This document shows positions 1 through 8,534 of a DNA stretch of 64,000 bases, piece by piece; the stretch's first letter is position 1, and each line of letters starts with the position of its first letter. This DNA is from Bradyrhizobium hipponense (GTDB taxonomy: Bacteria; Pseudomonadota; Alphaproteobacteria; Rhizobiales; Xanthobacteraceae), in contig NZ_VSTH01000041.1 in assembly GCF_008123965.1 (NCBI RefSeq), forward strand, positions 1-64,000. Reading direction: 5' to 3'. The position numbers and the translations under genes are program-made. The notes below the pieces were generated by a model. The model saw only the letters and a list, made by a program, of their open reading frames with translations, was not told the origin of the DNA and searched no databases.

Positions 1-164
1 AACGCAACTGTAATGCTAGTGTTGTTGATGAGCTCTGCGAGCGAGTGATTTCGTGTGTCCGCGCTTATTTGGCGGCCACCTCGTACTGCTGCGTGGCGAG
101 GCCAATCGATGCGATTTTCTCTTCGAAGCGCTGTGCGCTCGGCTCGTGCGGAATCAAAGGCCGA
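1..164. other. Left-edge non-coding stretch
   Basis: No complete gene is visible. On the minus strand an open frame ends with TAA at 65..67 and reads back as a plausible protein tail (ending QQYEVAAK), but it has no ATG and runs into the downstream end of the MFS gene. It may be a decayed remnant or chance. No promoter or terminator stands out. Confidence 0.3.
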
Positions 165-1370
165 TCAAGACTCCGGGCCTCGCGCGTACAAGCCAAGCGC
201 CAGCAGTGAAAACGCACTCAACACGACGCCGAGCGCCAACATTGCTTCATGGGACACCGTTGCAGCAAGCCAAACACCGATTGCGGCGTTCATCATCTGC
301 CAGAAACCTAGCAGAGCCGAGGCGGCGCCGGCTTTCTCTCCGAATGGAGAGAGCGCCCGCGCGGTAGCCAGTGGACTGACAACGCCCATGCCGAGGAGAA
401 ATACGCTCATTGCGCCTAGAAACGGCAGGAAAGTGGGGTTGGTCATCGAGATGAGCAGGATCGCTACGCTGCTGGCGGCCGTCGCCCATAGTCCTGCCCT
501 GATCGGTCCATCGAGCCCGTAGCGTGGTGCCAATTTTGTCGCCAGCATACCGGCGGCGAATACGATAAAGACGGTGCCGGCGAAGAAAAGGCCGAGCTGG
601 ATCGGCGTGAAGTGCAGCGCTTCAATGAATAAGCGCGGTGCAGCCGAAAACATAGAGAACAGGCCGCCTATGATCAGGCTAGCGGTTGCAGCCGGGATCG
701 CGAAACGACGATCGCCAATCAGGCCGGTATAGGTCCTGGCGATGGCGACCGGATTAAGCGGTGTGCGGGTCGAATGGTGGGATTCGCCGAGGACGATGCT
801 GTAGGCGATGGCGCCAACAGCGGCAAAGGCGGCGACAAGAGCGAATTCGGAGCGCCAGCCGAAGCTATGGTCGAGTGCGCCGCCAAGCAACGGCGAGAAC
901 CCGGGGGCGGCGGACATCACGATCATAATAAGCGCCATGGCGCGCGCCAATGCCGGCCCACTGAACATGTCGCGGGCGATGGCGCGAGACAACACTGACG
1001 TCGCGCAAGCGCCCGCAGCCTGCACGACGCGGCCGATCAAAAGATTGGGCAGGTCTGTAGCCAAACCGCACCAGACGCTGCCCCCGAAGAACACTGCAAA
1101 TCCAATCAGGACCGGCCAGCGTCTTCCGTAACGATCCGAAAGCGGTCCGACCAAGAGCTGGCCTATTCCGAACACCGCGAGAAAGACGGTAATGGCGGAC
1201 GTGACCGCCGCGCTGGTGACATTCAATGAGATCGCAATTTGGGGCAGCGACGGCAGCAGGACGTTGGTCGCGAGCGTTCCCATGGCAGCCAGGACGGAAA
1301 GGACCGCGATCGGCAAGGCGGTGGAGCCGGGAACGTGCAGCGGCTCGGCCTTGATCGTTTGGTCAGTCAT
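165..1370 (-). CDS. Bcr/CflA-type MFS drug efflux transporter
   Basis: A 401-residue inner-membrane major facilitator of the DHA1 (Bcr/CflA) type, probably exporting a drug or metabolite by proton antiport. After a short cytoplasmic N-terminus the protein is hydrophobic throughout, in a pattern fitting 12 helices. The diagnostic loop 2-3 motif GPLSDRYGRR is at about residues 75-84. Length is normal for the family (about 390-410). The gene is convergent with nothing and lies just downstream of the thiolase gene on the same strand, about 90 bases away, so the two may be co-transcribed. In that case it could export a toxic intermediate of the neighbouring catabolic cluster, which is inference only. 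The substrate cannot be read from the sequence. Confidence 0.88.
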   Translation of the reverse strand: MTDQTIKAEPLHVPGSTALPIAVLSVLAAMGTLATNVLLPSLPQIAISLNVTSAAVTSAITVFLAVFGIGQLLVGPLSDRYGRRWPVLIGFAVFFGGSVWCGLATDLPNLLIGRVVQAAGACATSVLSRAIARDMFSGPALARAMALIMIVMSAAPGFSPLLGGALDHSFGWRSEFALVAAFAAVGAIAYSIVLGESHHSTRTPLNPVAIARTYTGLIGDRRFAIPAATASLIIGGLFSMFSAAPRLFIEALHFTPIQLGLFFAGTVFIVFAAGMLATKLAPRYGLDGPIRAGLWATAASSVAILLISMTNPTFLPFLGAMSVFLLGMGVVSPLATARALSPFGEKAGAASALLGFWQMMNAAIGVWLAATVSHEAMLALGVVLSAFSLLALGLYARGPES

Positions 1371-1462
1371 GTGAACTTTCGCGCTGAGGCATAGGCAGGT
1401 TACAAGACGGCGAGTGACACGGTTCGCGCCGCTCGCCGAGCCGTTTTCGCACGGTGTCCGTG

Positions 1463-2662
1463 CTATCCGCGGGCGACGCGTTCGATCGCAATGGCGGTGG
1501 CTTCACCGCCGCCGATGCATAACGCCGCGACGCCGCGTTTGAGGTTCTGGGCTTCGAGCGCATGCAACAAAGTCACGATCAGGCGCGCGCCGGTGGCACC
1601 GATCGGATGACCAAGCGCGCAGGCACCGCCATTGACATTCAGCTTCTCCCTGGGGATGCCGAGATCCTTCTGCGCCGCCATCGCCACCACGGCAAAGGCC
1701 TCATTGATCTCGAACAGATCAACATCGCCGACGCTCCAGCCGACCTTGTCGAGCAGCTTGCGAATGGCCGGGATCGGCGCCGTGGTGAACCATTGCGGTT
1801 CCTGGCTATGGGTGGCGTGGCCCTTGATCTCGGCCAGCATGGGCAGGCCGTTGCGATCGGCGAGCGATCGCTTCGTCAGGACCAGCGCGGCAGCGCCGTC
1901 GGCGTTGGCCGAGGAGGCCGCCGGCGTGATGGTGCCGTTGGCGCGGAACGCCGGCTTCAGCCCGGGAATCTTTGCCGGGTCGACCTTCAGCGGATGCTCG
2001 TCATTGGCGACGACGCGCGGGCCGGCTTTCTCGGTGAGCGTGATTGGCGCGATCTCGGCCTTGAACGTGCCGCCCTCGACCGCCTTGCGGGCGCGACTCA
2101 GCGTTTCCATCGCATAGGCGTCCTGGTCCTTGCGGGTGAACTGATAGGCCTCTGCGGTGGCCTCGCCGAAATCGCCCATCGAGCGGCCTGTCTCGTAGGC
2201 GTCCTCGAGCCCGTCCATCATCATGTGGTCGATGATGCGGTCATGGCCGGCGCGATAACCGCCGCGCGCCTTTGCCAGCAGATAGGGTGCGTTGCTCATG
2301 CTCTCCATGCCGCCGGACAATACAATCTCGGCAGAGCCGGCATTGATGATGTCGTGCGCCAGCATGGTTGCCTTCATGCCGGAACCGCAGACCTTGTTGA
2401 CGGTGGTGGCGCCGGTCGCATCCGGCAATTTGGCGCCGCGGGCGGCCTGACGTGCCGGCGCCTGACCTTGTCCGGCCGGCAGCACGCAGCCCATGAAGAC
2501 CTCGTCGACCTTCTCGGGCGCAAGCTTGGCCCTTTCGAGCGCCGCGCCGATCACGTGGGAGCCGAGCTTATGGGCGCTGAGAGGCGACAACTCGCCCATG
2601 AAGCGGCCCAGCGGCGTGCGGACGGCGGAAAGGATGACGACGGGGTCGGAAGCAACGGCCAT
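1463..2662 (-). CDS. Acetyl-CoA C-acyltransferase (thiolase)
   Basis: A 399-residue thiolase that cleaves a 3-ketoacyl-CoA with CoA, or condenses two acyl-CoAs. The acyl-accepting cysteine is C92 in NKVCGSGMKA. The C-terminal signatures GGACALGHPIGATGAR and LCIGGGEA carry the His and Cys acid/base residues. Length matches the degradative and biosynthetic thiolase families (390-400). It is divergent from a TetR gene, and a perfect palindrome lies 28 bases before its start, so repression by that TetR is likely. It would provide the terminal thiolysis step for the acyl-CoA chemistry encoded up to 24.6 kb. Sequence alone does not separate acetoacetyl-CoA thiolase (PhaA/AtoB) from a longer-chain enzyme. 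Confidence 0.93.
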   Translation of the reverse strand: MAVASDPVVILSAVRTPLGRFMGELSPLSAHKLGSHVIGAALERAKLAPEKVDEVFMGCVLPAGQGQAPARQAARGAKLPDATGATTVNKVCGSGMKATMLAHDIINAGSAEIVLSGGMESMSNAPYLLAKARGGYRAGHDRIIDHMMMDGLEDAYETGRSMGDFGEATAEAYQFTRKDQDAYAMETLSRARKAVEGGTFKAEIAPITLTEKAGPRVVANDEHPLKVDPAKIPGLKPAFRANGTITPAASSANADGAAALVLTKRSLADRNGLPMLAEIKGHATHSQEPQWFTTAPIPAIRKLLDKVGWSVGDVDLFEINEAFAVVAMAAQKDLGIPREKLNVNGGACALGHPIGATGARLIVTLLHALEAQNLKRGVAALCIGGGEATAIAIERVARG

Positions 2663-2689
2663 GGCGAACGCTCCTGCTGATAGGTGTTG

Positions 2690-2711
2690 TTATATGATGA
2701 TAGTCATATAA
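2690..2711. promoter_or_regulatory. Palindromic operator candidate (TetR-type)
   Basis: Perfect inverted repeat TTATATGA-6-TCATATAA in the divergent thiolase/TetR intergenic space. Its core ATGATGATAGTCAT (2694..2707) matches 12 of 14 bases of the two palindromes at 7272 and 7298. It probably binds the TetR protein starting at 2835 and controls both directions. The binding role is inferred. Confidence 0.65.
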
Positions 2712-2834
2712 GATCGCTGGCATTGCAATGAAATGTTGCCGTGACCATCAAGGAAGCGCGGTTCCAGAATTGCTCGGAGGAGACGGAGGACGGTTTGCAC
2801 AGCCGAACTCTTTCAGATCTTGCAGGGAGTGGCG

Positions 2835-3461
2835 ATGCGATACGTTGAAGACCACAGGCGTCGAACCCACAGTCGGATCGTTGAAAATGCCTCCTACGGT
2901 TTGCGCCAAAAGGGTGCCGAGGGGCTCAGCGTTGTCGATCTGATGAAGCTTGCGGGGCTGACGCACGGCGGCTTCTATAACCATTTCGATTCACGCGCCG
3001 CCCTCGTTGGCGAGGCGGTCGCCTTTGCAATGGACCAAATGACTGCGCGCTGGAAAAAGCTGGCGAACGGGAAGGCCAACGGCGAGCGCTTCGAGGCGCT
3101 GGTCGCCGATTATCTCAGTACCCGGCATCGCGACAATCCTAAACACGGTTGCGCACTTCCGACCCTGGCCGTCGATGTGGCTCGATCCAGCCCGAGCGAG
3201 CAGCAGGCACTGGCATCGAAACTGGAGATGATGATCGATGTCCTTGTCGAGCTGCTTCCCGGTGAGTCTCAACCGCGACAGGCACGCCAGATCGCGACGG
3301 GCGCCATCGCAACCATGGTCGGATCGATCGTGCTGTCGCGTGCCGTTGGCGCGGGGAAACTTTCCGATTGCATTCTCGATGCCGGACGCAGGACCGCCGG
3401 CGGTCCGGCTCGGAAGGCCCGGCGAAGGACCATAGAGGCGATGCGCTGCAAAAAATCATAG
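2835..3461 (+). CDS. TetR/AcrR family repressor
   Basis: A 208-residue TetR-type regulator. The N-terminal helix-turn-helix lies at about residues 10-55 and has the subfamily signature AGLTHGGFYNHF. The remainder is the variable ligand-binding and dimer domain. The ATG at 2835 is chosen over an in-frame TTG at 2820 because GGGAG sits a few bases before it. It is divergent from the thiolase, with a palindromic operator between, and 18 bases upstream of the molybdopterin oxidoreductase, so it is probably co-transcribed with the 3480 and 5822 genes. A second TetR with the same THGGFY signature sits at 6567. The ligand is unknown, perhaps an acyl-CoA or pathway substrate. Confidence 0.9.
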   Translation: MRYVEDHRRRTHSRIVENASYGLRQKGAEGLSVVDLMKLAGLTHGGFYNHFDSRAALVGEAVAFAMDQMTARWKKLANGKANGERFEALVADYLSTRHRDNPKHGCALPTLAVDVARSSPSEQQALASKLEMMIDVLVELLPGESQPRQARQIATGAIATMVGSIVLSRAVGAGKLSDCILDAGRRTAGGPARKARRRTIEAMRCKKS

Positions 3462-3479
3462 CGTAAGGGAGGTCACTAG

Positions 3480-5804
3480 ATGGCTGGCAAGTGGCTCAAG
3501 ACAGCCTGCAACCTGTGTTACATCAATTGCGGGATCGAAGTCTTGGTGAATGAAGAGCGCCTCGAGAAAGTGCGAGGCGACCGTTCGAGCCCGAAATCAC
3601 AGGGCTATCTCTGCAACAAGGCGACCCGGATTCCCTATTATGCGCATCACAAGGATCGGCTCACGAAGCCGCTACGTCGGCGCACGGACGGCGGCTTCGA
3701 CGAAATCGAGTGGGACGTAGCGATCGCAGAAATCGCGGAGCGGCTGCGCGGCATCGTCGACAAGCATGGCGGCAAGAGCATTGCCCTTTACGGCGGCGGC
3801 GGGCAGGGCAACCATGCGGGCGGCGCCTACGCCAGCGGATTATTGCGCGCGCTGGGTTCGCGCAGCGTCTTCAACGCTCTTTCGCAGGAGAAGACCGGCG
3901 ACTTCTGGGTCAACGGCCACATGTTCGGCAGCCAGACCTGCCACACCGCCGAAGACGTCCATCATTGCGATCTCTTGCTTGTCATCGGTGCCAATCCCTG
4001 GATCGCGCACGGCTTCCCCAATGCGCGCGACCATCTCAATCAAATCCGCAAGGATCCGGCGCGCAAGCTGATCGTCATTGACCCACGGCGAACCGAAACC
4101 GCCGAAATGGCGGATCTGCATCTCGCAGTTCGTCCGGGGGCCGACACGTTTCTCCTTGGCGCGATGCTGGCCACGCTTGTCCGGTCCGACCGGATCGACC
4201 ACGCGTTCATTCAGGAGCACACGATCGGCTTCGCGGAAGTGAGGCAGGCGCTACTAGACATCCCCGTTGAAGAATGGGCGGCAGCCGCCGATGTCTCGAT
4301 CGCGGATGTGGAGCGTTGCGCCGCGATGATCGCAGCGGCAAAGGCCATGGTGGTGCGGGTCGAGCTTGGCATCCAGCAAGGCATCAACTCGACGCTCAAC
4401 TCCTATCTCGAAAAGCTCTTGATCATGCTTTCCGGCAATTTCGGCCGCAAAGGTACCAACCAATTGCATAGCTGGCTCCAACCGCTATGGGGCAATTCTC
4501 CGAACCAGACCTTCGCACCGACCGGCGACGCAATTATCGGGGGCCTGTTGCCGCCCAACATTTTCCCCGAAGCGGTGCTCAACGACCATCCCGACCGGTT
4601 GCGTTGCGCCTGGATCGACAGTTCCAATCCAGCCAACACGGCGGCAAACACCGCGGCGGTAGAACGCGCGCTGCGCTCGCTCGACCTATGCGTTGTGGTC
4701 GATGTTGCAATGACCGAAACCGCACGGCTCGCGCATTACGTTCTCCCGGCCTCTTCGCAATTTGAAAAGACAGAATTTACCCTGTTCAACTTCGAATTTC
4801 CGACGAATTATTTTCACGTTCGTGCCGGTGTCTTGCCGCCGCTCGCCGGCACCTTGCCGGAGCCCGAGATCTACACGCGGCTTGCGATCGCCTTGGGGCT
4901 TCTACCGGGTGACAATGTGCTGGCGCCCTTGCGGGAGGCGGCGCGGCGTTCCCGAGCCGACTTCGCCGTCGCCTTTCGTGCTTTCATCGCAGAAAACCCC
5001 TCCGCCGCTGCAGTCGCTCCCCTGGTGCTCTACCATACGCTGGGGCAGACGCTTCCGGATGGCACGGCGGCCGCGGCCCCCTTGTGGGGCGCGGCCCTGG
5101 CTTGCGCGAAGCGCTCGCCCCAAGCGGTGCGGCGGGCGATCGGCGCGTCGGACGAGGTGGCGGATCATCAGCTCGGCGATCTCCTGTTCGACACGATCGT
5201 GGCCACCCGGCAGGGCACGGCGATCACCCGGCACGACTATGACGAGGTCTGGTCATTGATCAACCATTCGGACCGCAAGGTTCGGCTAGTGGTCCCGCAG
5301 ATGTTCGAATGGCTCGCGCGGCTCGATCCACATGCCGCGGGCGCGCCGAAGGAGTTTCCGTTCATGTTGGCGGCTGGTGGCCGGCGCATGTTCAATGCCA
5401 ACCAGATCTTTCGCGATCCCGCATGGCGTCGCGAGGATCCGGACGGGGCCATGTTGATTAATTCGAGCGATCTGGGCGAGCTGGGCGCAAAGGACGGTGA
5501 CTGGATCGCCGTCGAGTCGGTGATCGGGAGGCTCGTCGTCCGCTGCAAGGTCGATGACGCCATGCGGAATGGTCAGCTGGCGCTGCCGCACGGCTACGGT
5601 CAGGCATACCCCGCGTCGGACGGAGGGCGCCTGATCAACGGGCCCCGCATCAATCTGCTCACCGAGAGCGGCAACCGCGATCCCATTGCCGGTACGCCCT
5701 ACCACAAGAATGTTGCGGTTCGTTTGGCCCTGGTGTCCGCGCAGGAGGCGGCCGCCTATCAGTCGCAGTCGGAGCGAATTCATTTGAGAGCGGCCGGACA
5801 ATAG
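3480..5804 (+). CDS. Molybdopterin-dependent oxidoreductase with 4Fe-4S site
   Basis: A 774-residue member of the Mo-bisMGD (DMSO reductase/formate dehydrogenase) superfamily. Cysteines C10, C13, C17 and C45 form the CxxCx3Cx27C site for one 4Fe-4S cluster. The central region carries the two Rossmann-like molybdopterin-binding domains (for example LLLVIGANPW), and the C-terminal quarter is the cofactor-capping domain (GYGQAYP). No Tat signal is visible, so it is probably cytoplasmic. Length fits single-subunit relatives. It starts 18 bases after the TetR gene and is followed after 17 bases by an SDR, so the three form a probable operon. The reaction cannot be assigned; a redox or hydration step on the cluster's substrate is plausible. 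No electron-transfer partner is encoded beside it. Confidence 0.88.
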   Translation: MAGKWLKTACNLCYINCGIEVLVNEERLEKVRGDRSSPKSQGYLCNKATRIPYYAHHKDRLTKPLRRRTDGGFDEIEWDVAIAEIAERLRGIVDKHGGKSIALYGGGGQGNHAGGAYASGLLRALGSRSVFNALSQEKTGDFWVNGHMFGSQTCHTAEDVHHCDLLLVIGANPWIAHGFPNARDHLNQIRKDPARKLIVIDPRRTETAEMADLHLAVRPGADTFLLGAMLATLVRSDRIDHAFIQEHTIGFAEVRQALLDIPVEEWAAAADVSIADVERCAAMIAAAKAMVVRVELGIQQGINSTLNSYLEKLLIMLSGNFGRKGTNQLHSWLQPLWGNSPNQTFAPTGDAIIGGLLPPNIFPEAVLNDHPDRLRCAWIDSSNPANTAANTAAVERALRSLDLCVVVDVAMTETARLAHYVLPASSQFEKTEFTLFNFEFPTNYFHVRAGVLPPLAGTLPEPEIYTRLAIALGLLPGDNVLAPLREAARRSRADFAVAFRAFIAENPSAAAVAPLVLYHTLGQTLPDGTAAAAPLWGAALACAKRSPQAVRRAIGASDEVADHQLGDLLFDTIVATRQGTAITRHDYDEVWSLINHSDRKVRLVVPQMFEWLARLDPHAAGAPKEFPFMLAAGGRRMFNANQIFRDPAWRREDPDGAMLINSSDLGELGAKDGDWIAVESVIGRLVVRCKVDDAMRNGQLALPHGYGQAYPASDGGRLINGPRINLLTESGNRDPIAGTPYHKNVAVRLALVSAQEAAAYQSQSERIHLRAAGQ

Positions 5805-5821
5805 TTCGAACGGAGTGTCAA

Positions 5822-6526
5822 ATGACCGAGAAGCCAATCGCGATCGTGACCGGGGTCGGGCCGGGCACCGGAGCCGCCATCGTCAAGCGATTCTCTGCCG
5901 GCGGGTTCCGCATCATTGCGCTTGCCCGTTCAGTGGAGCTCATCAATCGCCTTGCGCAAGAGCTTCCCGATGTCCACGCGATGACCTGCGACGTCTCGGA
6001 CGAGAGCCAGGTGCGGACCGTAGTCAATGATGTAAAGCGCCGCTTCGGCCCGGCTGAAGTTCTCGTCCACAACGCGGTAGGCGGAGGTTGGGGAAGCTTT
6101 CGCGAAATCGAGCCGAAGATGCTGAGGGCCAATTTCGAGGTCAACGTGATGGGCTTGTTGTATCTCGCGCGCGAAGTGGCTCCCGACATGATTGACCGGG
6201 GCAAGGGCGCCATCCTGGTAACCGGAAACACGTCTTCGATCCGGGGCAAGGCCAATTTCGCCGGCTTCGCTCCGACAAAGGCGGCGCAGCGTATCTTGGC
6301 CGAGTCGATCGCACGTGACATGGGACCGCTCGGCGTGCACGTCGCCTATCTTCTCATCGACGCCGTGATCGACACGCCTCGAATGCGCGCGCGAATGAGC
6401 GACAGGCCGGATGAATTCTTCATCAAACCCGCCGCCATCGCCGACGAACTGTACCATCTCTACGGTCAGGACCGATCGGCATGGTCATTCCTCACGGAAC
6501 TGCGGCCCTTCCGCGAAAACTGGTGA
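5822..6526 (+). CDS. SDR-family protein with non-canonical active site
   Basis: A 234-residue short-chain dehydrogenase/reductase fold. The nucleotide-binding glycine motif is near the N-terminus (TGVGPGTGAAIV) and the NA(V)GG element follows at about 80-85. At the catalytic segment the expected YxxxK reads FAPTK, so the proton-donating tyrosine is replaced by phenylalanine while the lysine and upstream serines remain. A relative with another replacement lies at 9609. Such divergent SDRs occur as a subfamily, so this is probably not a sequencing error. It follows the molybdopterin oxidoreductase by 17 bases. It may reduce or dehydrogenate a pathway alcohol or ketone, or be a non-catalytic paralogue. 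Confidence 0.85.
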   Translation: MTEKPIAIVTGVGPGTGAAIVKRFSAGGFRIIALARSVELINRLAQELPDVHAMTCDVSDESQVRTVVNDVKRRFGPAEVLVHNAVGGGWGSFREIEPKMLRANFEVNVMGLLYLAREVAPDMIDRGKGAILVTGNTSSIRGKANFAGFAPTKAAQRILAESIARDMGPLGVHVAYLLIDAVIDTPRMRARMSDRPDEFFIKPAAIADELYHLYGQDRSAWSFLTELRPFRENW

Positions 6527-6566
6527 CGCTCCTCCGATGGGAAAGACGGGCCGCTGGCGCGCTGCG

Positions 6567-7166
6567 TCACTCTTCGTCCGATGCGCGTCTGGGTGATGGT
6601 CCGGCAATATCCGCCACCACGGCAGCAACCAGCGATTCCGCCAGAGGGTCGTTCGCAATCACTCGAGACAATATGACAGCGCCTACCATCTCCGACAGGA
6701 TGGCTGCGGGATGTCTGCTGCCCGCCCTTGGGCTCGCGGACGACAGTTTCGCAATTTGGTCGAGATAGTATTGGATCGTCGTAATGAAGACGGCGCGCAG
6801 AGCGGGATCATCGCGGCGCGCGGCATCCGCGGCCAACGCCGGCAGAATGCATCCGGACCCTGGATCGTCACGATGGGCCGACGATAAATAGCTTTCGACC
6901 ACCGCACGCAACGGATCTTGAGGCTGCTGTTGCGCCAGCCCATTCTTCAACAACGCCATCCTGTCCGCGATCGCATGCTCACTGGCCTTGACTGCCAGAT
7001 CGTCCTTTGAAGCGAAGTTGCGATAGAAGCCGCCGTGAGTGAGCCCCGCTGCTTTCATGATGTCGGCGACCCCGATGCCGTCGAAACCATGCTCACGCAG
7101 CAGGCGCGCTGCCGCCTCGATAATCTGCTTGCGGTTCTCCTGCGCCTTTTCTCGTGACACCCTCAT
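6567..7166 (-). CDS. TetR/AcrR family repressor
   Basis: A 199-residue TetR-type regulator. The helix-turn-helix covers roughly residues 12-58 and carries AGLTHGGFYRNF, the same subfamily signature as the regulator at 2835. The ligand domain has the family pattern around the GSGCILPALAADAAR segment, also shared with that paralogue. It is convergent with the SDR at 5822 and divergent from the alpha/beta hydrolase at 7638. The 470-base divergent region holds two copies of ATGACGATCGTCAT, which are its most likely operators. It probably represses itself and the hydrolase/reductase/SDR group. Confidence 0.9.
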   Translation of the reverse strand: MRVSREKAQENRKQIIEAAARLLREHGFDGIGVADIMKAAGLTHGGFYRNFASKDDLAVKASEHAIADRMALLKNGLAQQQPQDPLRAVVESYLSSAHRDDPGSGCILPALAADAARRDDPALRAVFITTIQYYLDQIAKLSSASPRAGSRHPAAILSEMVGAVILSRVIANDPLAESLVAAVVADIAGPSPRRASDEE

Positions 7167-7271
7167 GGTTTGCTCGCTCCGTTCGTAGCAGGACCGAACC
7201 TTCGTCTTGCGGTCCCAACTAGCCGCGGCCGAGCGGTCTCAGATTCGCAAAAACTCCGCTTGACATTATTC

Positions 7272-7285
7272 ATGACGATCGTCAT
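7272..7285. promoter_or_regulatory. Palindromic operator copy 1
   Basis: Perfect 14-base palindrome ATGACGATCGTCAT, placed directly after a TTGACA box (7260..7265), where a bound repressor would block a rightward promoter. It is identical to the copy at 7298 with centres 26 bases apart, about 2.5 helical turns. Confidence 0.75.
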
Positions 7286-7297
7286 CTAGCAGTTAAG

Positions 7298-7311
7298 ATG
7301 ACGATCGTCAT
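7298..7311. promoter_or_regulatory. Palindromic operator copy 2
   Basis: Second perfect ATGACGATCGTCAT, extended by one more paired base on each side (7297..7312). Together with copy 1 it forms a tandem operator for the TetR at 6567. The related core at 2694..2707 differs at two of 14 bases. Confidence 0.75.
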
Positions 7312-7637
7312 CAAAAAAGTATCGCAGCGTGATGTGTAGGTCCGTCGAAGCGGGCCCTTACTTAGCTAGAGGCAAAATGAGACTGACCTGGAAGGCCCAC
7401 GCGCGCCAGAACGCCGCGTTTCTCACCGGCGTGTCGGATGGCATCGGCAGAGCTGCCCGCCACCGCGCAAGGGGAGGGTAGCGGGACATTCTTAATGTCG
7501 GTCCTTGGCTGTTCCGTCCGATACGCCACTCGCCAGTATAGGCGGCGTCGTGGCGCGCAAGCAGGAGCTGCGCCATCCGATCGAATGTCACTTCCAATTT
7601 AGGATTTCCTGGTCCGAGCCGGACAATGGAGTAAGCG

Positions 7638-8534
7638 ATGACCAGTTATGTCAGTCACACCGGATCGGTCGTGCGCTATGTCGATGCGCCCAATCTGTCG
7701 ATCAGCGCTGCAGGAACGACTTTCGCCTATCGCGATGTAGGTCCCCGCACCGGCGTGCCGCTGATCCTTCTCAACCATTGGGGCGCGGTTCTCGACAATT
7801 TCGACCCGCGGATTGTCGATGGGCTCGCCACCAGCCATCATGTGATCGCGACTGATTACCGAGGTATCGGCATGTCAGGCGGGAAAGCGCCTGTTACCAT
7901 TGACGAAATGGCGCGGGATACGATTGCTCTGATCCGTGCGCTGGGCTTCGAAAAGGTCAATCTGCTTGGCTTTTCCCTCGGCGGATTTGTGGCGCAGGAT
8001 ATCACGCTGAAGGCGCCGGACCTCGTGCGAAAGCTCATTCTGACCGGCACGGGCCCGGCGGGCGGCAGTGGTATCGACAAGGTGGGCCCTGTGTCCTGGC
8101 CTTTGATGATCAAGGGCGTGCTGACACTGCGAGATCCAAAATTCTACCTGTTCTTCACGTCCACAGACAACGGTCGCCGAGCCGCAAAAGCCTTTCTTGA
8201 GCGGCTGAAGGAGCGCAAGGCAGACCGGGATAAAGGACCCACACCCGAAGCCTTCTTGCGGCAACTCAAGGCGATCAAGAACTGGGGTCAGCAAGCGCCT
8301 CAGGATCTCGGAAGCATTCGGATCCCGGTGCTGATCGCGAATGGCGACAACGATATCATGGTGCCGACCGCCAACAGCATCGACATGGCGCGGCGTATCT
8401 CGGGCGCGCAACTCGTTATCTACGAAGATGCCGGGCATGGCGGGATTTTTCAGAACTGCGCCGATTTCGTCCCGAAGGCACTGTCCTTCCTCGACGCCCT
8501 GTCACCAGATTTCAAATCAGAGAAGAAGCCATGA
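7638..8534 (+). CDS. Alpha/beta hydrolase
   Basis: A 298-residue cytoplasmic alpha/beta hydrolase. The nucleophile elbow is GFSLG with S113. The acid is probably the Asp in NGDNDIMVP, and the histidine is in DAGHGG near the C-terminus. The oxyanion-side motif around LLNHWGA fits the esterase/haloperoxidase-like group. No signal peptide is present. It overlaps the next gene by four bases (ATGA), so translation is coupled to the MDR reductase at 8531. Upstream lie a TTGACA box and tandem TetR operators, so induction by the cluster substrate is likely. It could hydrolyse an ester, lactone or ring-cleavage product; the true substrate is unknown. Confidence 0.88.
   Translation: MTSYVSHTGSVVRYVDAPNLSISAAGTTFAYRDVGPRTGVPLILLNHWGAVLDNFDPRIVDGLATSHHVIATDYRGIGMSGGKAPVTIDEMARDTIALIRALGFEKVNLLGFSLGGFVAQDITLKAPDLVRKLILTGTGPAGGSGIDKVGPVSWPLMIKGVLTLRDPKFYLFFTSTDNGRRAAKAFLERLKERKADRDKGPTPEAFLRQLKAIKNWGQQAPQDLGSIRIPVLIANGDNDIMVPTANSIDMARRISGAQLVIYEDAGHGGIFQNCADFVPKALSFLDALSPDFKSEKKP

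Larger units (their letters stand above)
7167..7637. other. Divergent control region, no gene
   Basis: This 471-base gap separates the TetR gene at 6567 from the hydrolase at 7638. It holds a TTGACA box at 7260..7265 reading rightward and two perfect palindromes just downstream. Beyond about 7330 I see no convincing gene or repeat, only short open frames without ribosome sites. Confidence 0.6.

Noticed and set aside
65..157. Minus-strand protein-like tail at the left edge
   Set aside because: There is no ATG and the frame merges into the MFS gene region; too short to support a gene.
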